NCBI GenBank assembly: GCA_015490115.1
Contig: WFYM01000161.1
Location: forward strand, 1 to 5,012
Source: Aquificaceae bacterium
Lineage (GTDB): Bacteria; Aquificota; Aquificia; Aquificales; Aquificaceae
DNA: 5,012 bases
Direction of reading: 5' to 3'
The translations under genes were made by a program, and so were the position numbers. A model generated the notes under the pieces. The model was given only the letters and a program-made list of their open reading frames with translations. It was not told the DNA's origin and did not search any database. Shown in pieces: positions 1 through 4,330 of this stretch; positions within the stretch are counted from its first letter, which is position 1; the number at the start of each line of letters is the position of its first letter.

Positions 1-71
1 ATATTGTAGTAAGCGAAAACGAGGGCTACTACGAGCAGAGCTACAAAGAGGACGACCTTCAAAGCGGTCAT
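1..71 (-). CDS. N-terminus of a small membrane protein (possibly LapA-like), partial
   Basis: This is the first 23 codons of a gene that continues beyond the left edge. The ATG (69-71) overlaps by four bases (ATGA) the TGA that ends the full-length rsfS frame, and an SD-like AGGGTGA lies four bases upstream, so the start is well supported. After Met-Thr-Ala-Leu-Lys comes an uninterrupted hydrophobic stretch (VVLFVALLVVALVFA), then Tyr-Tyr-Asn, consistent with an N-terminal membrane anchor or an uncleaved signal sequence. A short helix ending in an aromatic/Asn step resembles the start of LapA (DUF1049) proteins, which are small inner-membrane proteins tied to LPS assembly. Twenty-three residues cannot establish that, and any single-pass membrane protein would fit. 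It is the fourth gene of the rng-bamD-rsfS operon. Confidence 0.6.
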   Translation of the reverse strand, partial: MTALKVVLFVALLVVALVFAYYN

Positions 72-130
72 AGGCTCACCCTCTCAGCCTCCGACCATAT
101 CCATTCTATACCGTAGTACTCACTCCACTA
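68..130 (-). other. rsfS: Amber codon and intact C-terminal coding remnant of rsfS
   Basis: The rsfS frame meets TAG at 130-128 directly after ...HIFTP. The same frame stays open for 19 more codons reading WSEYYGIEWIWSEAERVSL, then ends at TGA (70-68). The pattern YY-x-(I/L)-E-x-x-W-x-x-A is the typical end of RsfS/Iojap proteins (family pattern roughly P-E-x-R-x-Y-Y-x-L-E-x-L-W). The family commonly has Glu where the TAG stands, and one base change (GAG to TAG) would give the interruption. With the TAG read through, the protein would be 109 residues, a normal length for the family (E. coli about 105). The TGA also overlaps the next gene's ATG, as expected of the original operon junction. Whether this is a mutation, a base error or genuine read-through cannot be told from the sequence. 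Confidence 0.85.
76..82 (-). promoter_or_regulatory. Shine-Dalgarno-like site of the left-edge membrane protein gene
   Basis: On the minus strand AGGGTGA lies four bases before the ATG at 71. It sits inside the final codons of the read-through rsfS frame. It would let the downstream gene initiate even if ribosomes stop at the rsfS amber codon 58 bases before that start. Confidence 0.5.
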
Positions 131-397
131 GGGGGTGAATATGTGGACTATAACGTCGAGCATGTCAACGAGTATCCACCCTCCGAACTCCATACCCTCC
201 ACGTGGTCGATCTCTATTCCCGCCTTTTCCGCCTCCTCGATCAGGTGTTCCGCAACAGCCCTCGCGTGAACGGGAGAGTTCGCACTCGCCACAACGAAAA
301 AGTCAGCTATGTTCGTGAGTTTGGAAACGTCGAGTATGACAATATTCTCCGCCTTTTTGTTTTCGAGCTTCTCTTTTATAAACTTCAGCTTCTCCAT
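128..397 (-). CDS. rsfS: Ribosomal silencing factor RsfS (Iojap/YbeB family), truncated by an amber codon
   Basis: RsfS binds ribosomal protein uL14 on the free 50S subunit and blocks joining with 30S, reducing translation when nutrients are low (known for the family). The 89-residue product has the family's core: ILDVSKLTNIADFFVVASA at about 21-39 and HVEGMEFGGWILVDMLDVIV at about 65-84, followed by HIF. It then stops at TAG, whereas the family continues with a Tyr-Tyr/Leu-Glu/Trp tail. That tail is intact in the same frame after the TAG (to position 68), so this is a full-length gene interrupted by one codon. The ATG is preceded by AAGGA with a six-base spacer and overlaps the end of bamD by 13 bases. 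The lost tail is conserved in the family, so the short product may be impaired (inference). The family call is firm; whether the 89-residue form is functional is unknown. Confidence 0.9.
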   Translation of the reverse strand: MEKLKFIKEKLENKKAENIVILDVSKLTNIADFFVVASANSPVHARAVAEHLIEEAEKAGIEIDHVEGMEFGGWILVDMLDVIVHIFTP

Positions 398-1302
398 CCC
401 TTTTCCTTAATGAGCCTTTCGAGTTTTTTGTAGTAGGTGTTCTCCCCATATACTTCTTTGTATCTCCTCATAGCTTCGAGGGCTTCCCTCACAGCCTCCT
501 CCTTTATCCTTTCCCACCTCTCTATCTCACCCCTCAAGAACTCTATCCTTTTCTTCACCGCCACCCTTTCTTCAGGAGGAACCTCTTTGAGGCTCTTTTG
601 AGCTTTCTTTATAAGGTCCTCTATAACTTTTTTCGACTTTTCAACCTGCTTTTCCGTCTCCATCAAGCACTTGATGTATCTGTATGCTACCTCCTCCTCG
701 GACACGTATTTGGGGAAGTTTATGAGTAGGTTCCTGTATCTGAGGGCTGCGGAGTAAGGATAACCGTATTCTTCGTAAAACCTCGCTATCAGATACTCGT
801 GCTTCGCTATTTTGGTATAAGCTTTCTCTATGAGATCTTGGACCTTAGGTGCGTAGGGGCTATTCGGGAACTTGGCGAGGAACTCCCTCGCTTTATCTAT
901 AGCCTTCCAAGTGTATTCTTGATCCCTATAAGGGTCAGGGGAGACCTTTATGTAGCTGTCTATGAGCATGTAGTAAGCTTCTTCTGTCCTTTTGAGCTTC
1001 GGATAGTGAAATATATAATCCTCCAAGTAGACTACAGCGTTGACGTAGTCCTTGTCAAGATAGTAGCTCTTTCCGAGAAGAAAACGGGCGTTTTCTATCT
1101 GCTGTGGTGTCAGGCGATCTATAAACTTGAGAGCTTCGCTGAACTTGGCGGCTGCGGAGTCATAGTCCTTTTCCCTATATTCAGCGAGAGCGCTCATGTA
1201 ATATTCCCCTGCTTTTTTTGCCCTCTTTTCCTCGGTCATCTTGGCACACCCTGAGATCAGGAAGAGAACTGCGATCGGCAGAAGAAGCTTCACTCTCATC
1301 AT
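385..1302 (-). CDS. bamD: BamD-like outer-membrane assembly lipoprotein with TPR repeats
   Basis: This is probably the BamD (YfiO/ComL) lipoprotein, a periplasmic-facing part of the BAM complex that inserts beta-barrel proteins into the outer membrane. The 305-residue protein starts with a short basic/hydrophobic lipoprotein signal ending in the lipobox LISGC (Cys19 would be lipidated). The +2 residue is Ala, so the Asp inner-membrane retention signal is absent. TPR-like helix pairs follow at about 31-62, 67-100, 105-147 and 164-197, with the 'FP/YP' repeat ends common in BamD. Residues from about 212 form a charged, helical, probably coiled tail, making the protein some 60 residues longer than E. 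coli BamD (245). The ATG overlaps the rng stop as ATGA and has almost no SD (only GGG), suggesting translational coupling to rng. A second ATG follows at once (1299). Another TPR lipoprotein of BamD type (CpoB/YbgF-like) is the main alternative. Confidence 0.8.
   Translation of the reverse strand: MMRVKLLLPIAVLFLISGCAKMTEEKRAKKAGEYYMSALAEYREKDYDSAAAKFSEALKFIDRLTPQQIENARFLLGKSYYLDKDYVNAVVYLEDYIFHYPKLKRTEEAYYMLIDSYIKVSPDPYRDQEYTWKAIDKAREFLAKFPNSPYAPKVQDLIEKAYTKIAKHEYLIARFYEEYGYPYSAALRYRNLLINFPKYVSEEEVAYRYIKCLMETEKQVEKSKKVIEDLIKKAQKSLKEVPPEERVAVKKRIEFLRGEIERWERIKEEAVREALEAMRRYKEVYGENTYYKKLERLIKEKGWRS
404..408 (-). promoter_or_regulatory. Shine-Dalgarno site of rsfS
   Basis: AAGGA on the minus strand, six bases before the rsfS ATG and inside the end of bamD. 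It is the clearest ribosome-binding site in the window. It fixes the rsfS start and shows that rsfS can initiate independently of the overlapping bamD frame. Confidence 0.65.
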
Positions 1303-2696
1303 CCCGAGAGCATCATTTCGTAGTAGTCGAGGGGAACATCACACTCCTCCTTTAAGGAGACCCAACCCTTCATGTTCTTCTTCTCAAGGAGCTTTTCAAC
1401 CCTCTCCTTCAGGAGCGGGTTTACCTTGAGTTCGAGATACCTTCCCTTGAAGTAGTCGAGTTCCTTCTCGATCTCGTAGAGGACAAGCTCTGGACTCTTT
1501 ATGTATCCCCTGCCCTTGCAGTAGGGACAGCTCAAAGAAAGGAGCTTAGTGACGCTCGGGGTCTCCTTCTTTCTCGTCATCTCGAGTAGACCGAGCTGGG
1601 TTATACCGTATATGTGGACGTTGGAACCTTCGTCCGCAAAGAGTTCCTTCATCTTCTTGATAAGGGTTTCCCTGCTCTTTTTATCCTTCATGTCTATGAA
1701 GTCTATTATCACTATACCGCCTATGTCCCTCAGCTTTATCTGCCTCGCTATCTCCTCCGCAGCTTCCAAGTTTGTCTTTAGGGCGTTCTCCTCCAAAGAC
1801 TCTCCGCTTCCCGATCCGCTATTTACATCTATTACCGTCATCGCCTCAGTCTCCTCTATCACTATGTAGCCTCCGTTCTTTAACCAAACATACTTTGCAA
1901 ATAGCTTTGTCAAGATCCTGTCAAGATTATACCTCTTAAAGAAGACGGAGATGTTCTTGACATACCTTACCTTCTCAACAAGCTCGGGAAAGTCCTCCTC
2001 GAGGAAGGCAAGAAGTTGGATCCATATATCCCTGTCGTCAACAACGATCTCCTCTATATCCTGCCACCAGTCCCTTATGGTCTGCATAAAGAGGGGAACT
2101 TCCTCGTAAACTATTCCCGTTTTGACCTTGGAAGCTTTCTCCTTTATCTTCTCCCACTTCTTCCTTAGTTTCTCCAGTTCGCCGATCAGATCTTCCTTCG
2201 AAGCCTTCGTCGCTGACGTTCTGACTATGACGCCCTCTTCGTTCAGCTTGTCTTTGAAAAGCTCCAAAAAGAACTTTTTTTTGCCTTCGTCACCTATCTT
2301 GGAGGATACAAAAACCCCCTTGGATCCCGGAAGGTAGACGAGGTATTTTCCGGGTATGGTAACACGGCATGTTATCTTGGCTCCCTTCTCTTCTATCGGC
2401 TCCCTCTTTACCTGAACAACAAGCTCTTCACCTACTTCGGGAACGGAACACCTGTCCTCTTCGCCGGAGTAGTTCTTGAGGGGCAAGTAAGCCTCCCTTC
2501 CGAGACCTATGTCGACGAAGGCACCGTCGAGGCTCTTTGCAAGTCTCTTTACCTTCCCCTTGAAGATGCTACCTACTATCCTCCTCTCCGTCTTCTTTTC
2601 TACCTTTATCTCCGAGACATCCCTGTTCTTTATAAGGAATGAAAGGATAACGTCACTGCTCGCTGACACAATTAAGCGAACATCCATTGGTAACAT
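1299..2696 (-). CDS. rng: Ribonuclease E/G family endoribonuclease
   Basis: This is an RNase G-type, 5'-monophosphate-sensing endoribonuclease that matures rRNA and other stable RNAs and starts mRNA decay. At 465 residues it is close to E. coli RNase G (489) and lacks the long degradosome scaffold of RNase E. The order is an S1 RNA-binding domain at about 38-115 (GSIFKGKVKRLAKSLDGAFVDIGLG), a 5'-sensor/RNase H-like region, then the catalytic core. That core holds IDVNSG (Asp290, Asn292; equivalent to D303/N305 of E. coli RNase E), TNLEAAEEIARQIKLRDIGG, and IDFIDM (Asp332, equivalent to D346). The Zn-link motif CPYCKGRG (Cys390, Cys393) ties subunits together in the family. It is the first gene of the rng-bamD-rsfS operon. 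The start is uncertain: ATG at 2696 and ATG at 2687 (codon 4) both lack an SD, and the codon 4 start fits family N-termini slightly better. Confidence 0.93.
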   Translation of the reverse strand: MLPMDVRLIVSASSDVILSFLIKNRDVSEIKVEKKTERRIVGSIFKGKVKRLAKSLDGAFVDIGLGREAYLPLKNYSGEEDRCSVPEVGEELVVQVKREPIEEKGAKITCRVTIPGKYLVYLPGSKGVFVSSKIGDEGKKKFFLELFKDKLNEEGVIVRTSATKASKEDLIGELEKLRKKWEKIKEKASKVKTGIVYEEVPLFMQTIRDWWQDIEEIVVDDRDIWIQLLAFLEEDFPELVEKVRYVKNISVFFKRYNLDRILTKLFAKYVWLKNGGYIVIEETEAMTVIDVNSGSGSGESLEENALKTNLEAAEEIARQIKLRDIGGIVIIDFIDMKDKKSRETLIKKMKELFADEGSNVHIYGITQLGLLEMTRKKETPSVTKLLSLSCPYCKGRGYIKSPELVLYEIEKELDYFKGRYLELKVNPLLKERVEKLLEKKNMKGWVSLKEECDVPLDYYEMMLSG

Positions 2697-2714
2697 ATTT
2701 TAAAGTATTCCGGG
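2697..2714. promoter_or_regulatory. 18-bp divergent spacer between rng and lpxI with -10-like elements
   Basis: The whole gap between the two divergent genes is 18 AT-rich bases plus a CCGGG end. Plus strand: TAAAGT (2701-2706, 4 of 6 to TATAAT) ends eight bases before the lpxI ATG. Minus strand: TAAAAT (2702-2697, 5 of 6) abuts the rng ATG at 2696, so a start from it would fit translation from the ATG at 2687 as a leaderless message. No convincing -35 boxes were found, although CTGACA at 2663-2668 is near-consensus at poor spacing. Any promoters must extend into the coding ends of both genes. Neither start has an SD. Confidence 0.4.
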
Positions 2715-3500
2715 ATGAGTATAGGTCTAATAGCTGGAGCCGGAAAGCTACCGGAGGTTTTCAGGGAGGAGGCGAGAAGAAAAGGAGAGGAGGTGTTTAC
2801 CATAGGTGTAAGAGGTATAACGGAGATCACCGTTGATGAGGAGATACCTATAGGCAAGGTGGGAAGGTTGGTAAAAATCTTGAAAAGAAAAGGTGTGAGA
2901 AAGCTCGTTGTCCTCGGAAAGTTCGAGCAGAGGCTGATGTATACCTACCTTTTCAGCTTCGACATCAGCGCTGTGAAGATCTTAAGAAAAGCGAAGGACA
3001 GGAGACCTTCGAACCTCATAAGGGCCTTTATGGACCTCCTCGAGGGGGAGGGTTTCGAGTTCATAGACCCGAGACCCTTCCTCGAAAGCATACTGGCTCC
3101 GGAAGGAGTTTTGGGAAGGAGGAGACCTTCCGAAGAGGCTATGGAAGACGGGACCTTCGGCTTTCTCGTTGCAAAGGAGATAGCTGATCTGGACGTGGGG
3201 CAGACTGTGGTTGTGAAGGACAAGGCTGTCGTCGCTGTGGAAGCTATGGAGGGGACTCAGGAGACAATAAAGAGGGCCGGGAAGATAGCGGGAAAGGGTA
3301 TAAGGGTTGTGAAGGTTGCAAGAAAAGAACAGGACTTCAGGATAGACGTTCCCACCGTCGGAACGGAAACCTTAAAAGTTATGAAGGAGTCGGGAGCGGA
3401 CGCCCTCTTCCTCGAAGCAGGGAAGGTTTACATAGTCGAGAAGGAAAAGTTTTTGAAGGAAGCGGACAGGATGGGGATAGCTGTGGTCGGTCTTTGCTAA
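2715..3500 (+). CDS. lpxI: UDP-2,3-diacylglucosamine pyrophosphatase LpxI
   Basis: LpxI hydrolyses UDP-2,3-diacylglucosamine to lipid X and UMP, the fourth step of lipid A synthesis in Gram-negative bacteria that use it in place of LpxH. The 261-residue soluble protein matches the family (formerly DUF1009) from end to end. The start is GLIAGAGKLP (4-13). In the middle is ILAPEGVLGRRRPSEEA (126-142). The C-terminal half has VVAVEAMEGTQETI (172-185) and QDFRIDVPTVGTETL (206-220); the Asp-Pro-x-Val-Gly segment lies in the region of the Asp shown to be catalytically important in Caulobacter LpxI (alignment by eye). No signal peptide or membrane segment is seen, consistent with a cytosolic or peripheral enzyme. 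The ATG gives the canonical N-terminus but has no SD. tRNA-Ser follows 13 bases after the TAA and may be co-transcribed. kdsB, another LPS gene, lies beyond the tRNA. Confidence 0.93.
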   Translation: MSIGLIAGAGKLPEVFREEARRKGEEVFTIGVRGITEITVDEEIPIGKVGRLVKILKRKGVRKLVVLGKFEQRLMYTYLFSFDISAVKILRKAKDRRPSNLIRAFMDLLEGEGFEFIDPRPFLESILAPEGVLGRRRPSEEAMEDGTFGFLVAKEIADLDVGQTVVVKDKAVVAVEAMEGTQETIKRAGKIAGKGIRVVKVARKEQDFRIDVPTVGTETLKVMKESGADALFLEAGKVYIVEKEKFLKEADRMGIAVVGLC

Positions 3501-3506
3501 TATACT
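3501..3506 (+). promoter_or_regulatory. Possible -10 element of the tRNA-Ser gene
   Basis: TATACT (5 of 6 to TATAAT) lies directly after the lpxI stop and seven bases before the mature tRNA 5' end, so transcription from it would give a leader of only a base or two. No good -35 box is visible 16-18 bases upstream inside lpxI. Read-through from lpxI is the alternative. Confidence 0.3.
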
Positions 3507-3513
3507 ATTTTGA

Positions 3514-3603
3514 GGAGGGGTGGCCGAGCGGACGAAGGCGGGGGATTTGAAATCCCTTGCAGGGTTCACAGCCCTGCCGTGGGTTCGAATCCCACCCCCT
3601 CCG
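3514..3603 (+). tRNA. tRNA-Ser (anticodon UGA)
   Basis: This 90-nt class II tRNA folds fully by eye. The acceptor GGAGGGG (3514-3520) pairs with CCCCTCC (3596-3602), and the discriminator G is at 3603. The D arm begins GCC (3523-3525) and closes with GGC (3537-3539). The anticodon stem GGGGA/TCCCT (3541-3545/3553-3557) includes one G-U pair and holds the loop TTTGAAA, with anticodon TGA at 3548-3550, reading UCA and other UCN codons. The long variable arm is GCAGGG/CCCTGC (3559-3564/3572-3577) with a seven-base loop. The T arm is GTGGG-TTCGAAT-CCCAC (3579-3595). The large variable arm and G73 are serine identity features. No CCA is encoded, so the 3' end must be added after transcription. It sits 13 bases after lpxI and one base before the convergent end of kdsB. 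Confidence 0.97.
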
Positions 3604-3604
3604 C

Positions 3605-4309
3605 TCAAGCACCCAACAGAGGCTCAACGACCCTTATATCTTCCTCTGTATCCACGCCGTGGTAGAAGTTCTCGGTTATTAAGACCTTGATCGGTATACC
3701 GCTCGCGAGAAGCCTCAGCTGTTCTAAACCCTCTATCTCCTCGAGGGTCTCTTTTTTCATGGAAACGAACCTGAGGATCGCCTCCCTCCTGAAGCCGTAT
3801 ATGCCAACGTGCTTTAAGGGATAAGGGGATTTTAGCTCACCCCTCGGGTAGGGTATGGGCGCCCTCGAAAAGTAGAGGGCTTTTCCTTCCTTGTCGAGGA
3901 CTACTTTGACATCCTCGGGTCTGCTCAGGGCTTCGGGGTCGTGGAGGGCGAGGGTAACGACTGGGTCCCCTTCGAGGGCGCGGAATATCCTTTCCGTGTC
4001 TTCTTTGTATGCGAAGGGTTCGTCCCCCTGATGGTTTACGACGAGATCCAAGTCCAGCTCCCTCACCACGTAGGCTACCCTGTCCGTCCCGGAGGGGAGG
4101 TCGGAGGGTGTTATGAATATCTCAACCGGAAGGTCGGAAATTACCTTAGCTACTTCCTCGGAATCCGTAGCCAATATGACCCTCTCCCCGAGGGAGAGGC
4201 ACCTCTCGACGACCCACCTGATGAGGGGTTTCCCTTTTATTCTTCTTAGGGGCTTCTTCGGTAGCCTCGTTGATCTTAATCTGGCTGGTATGACTAAAGC
4301 CCTCTTCAC
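3605..4309 (-). CDS. kdsB: 3-deoxy-manno-octulosonate cytidylyltransferase (CMP-Kdo synthetase)
   Basis: KdsB activates Kdo with CTP to CMP-Kdo and pyrophosphate in the cytosol, supplying the donor for adding Kdo to lipid IVA. The 234-residue protein shows the cytidylyltransferase layout. The nucleotide-binding start is IPARLRSTRLPKKPL (7-21). TDSEEV (48-53) and SGTDRV (73-78) follow. The Mg-binding motif VNHQGDEPF (91-99) includes Asp96. Then come PEDVKVVLD (131-139), ALYFSRAPIPYPR (144-156), KHVGIYGFR (166-174), and the C-terminal LEQLRLL (195-201) and GVDTEEDI (218-225). The length is slightly short of E. coli KdsB (248). The start is GTG (4309-4307), chosen because it gives the canonical N-terminus and nothing upstream fits; no close SD is present. 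It lies divergent to leuS-beta and convergent to tRNA-Ser, with lpxI on the tRNA's far side. Confidence 0.95.
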   Translation of the reverse strand: MKRALVIPARLRSTRLPKKPLRRIKGKPLIRWVVERCLSLGERVILATDSEEVAKVISDLPVEIFITPSDLPSGTDRVAYVVRELDLDLVVNHQGDEPFAYKEDTERIFRALEGDPVVTLALHDPEALSRPEDVKVVLDKEGKALYFSRAPIPYPRGELKSPYPLKHVGIYGFRREAILRFVSMKKETLEEIEGLEQLRLLASGIPIKVLITENFYHGVDTEEDIRVVEPLLGA

Positions 4310-4330
4310 GGCAGGTATAATTTTATCCTG
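4310..4330. promoter_or_regulatory. 21-bp divergent promoter region between kdsB and leuS-beta
   Basis: On the plus strand a perfect TATAAT (4316-4321) ends nine bases before the leuS ATG. A start 7-9 bases after it falls at 4328-4330, predicting a leaderless or nearly leaderless leuS message. On the minus strand TAAAAT (4325-4320, 5 of 6) shares two bases with it and would start kdsB transcripts within a few bases of its GTG. AGG at 4313-4315 is too far from the leuS ATG to be a normal SD. The -35 elements would lie inside the opposing genes and are poor (ATGACT at 4290-4295, 20-base spacer). Confidence 0.5.

Noticed and set aside
128..130. TAG as a recoded amino-acid codon (pyrrolysine or genome-wide amber reassignment)
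   Set aside because: About 1,490 sense codons in the other five main genes contain no internal TAG, no Pyl gene is in the window, and the family position is an ordinary residue. Selenocysteine would need TGA.
799..1254. Plus-strand open frame of 151 codons opposite bamD
   Set aside because: It is a shadow of bamD with no family-like motifs and no SD; the minus-strand protein has a lipobox and TPR repeats.
3514..3603. tRNA-Ser as an integration site of a mobile element
   Set aside because: No duplicated tRNA 3' end, integrase or compositional shift is visible on either side; flanking genes are core housekeeping genes.
3372..3608. Minus-strand open frame of 78 codons beginning with a Gly-rich GGGGIRTHGR segment
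   Set aside because: It is the antisense of tRNA-Ser and of the end of lpxI. This GGIRTHGR-type peptide is a well-known artefact of translating tRNA-Ser genes backwards.
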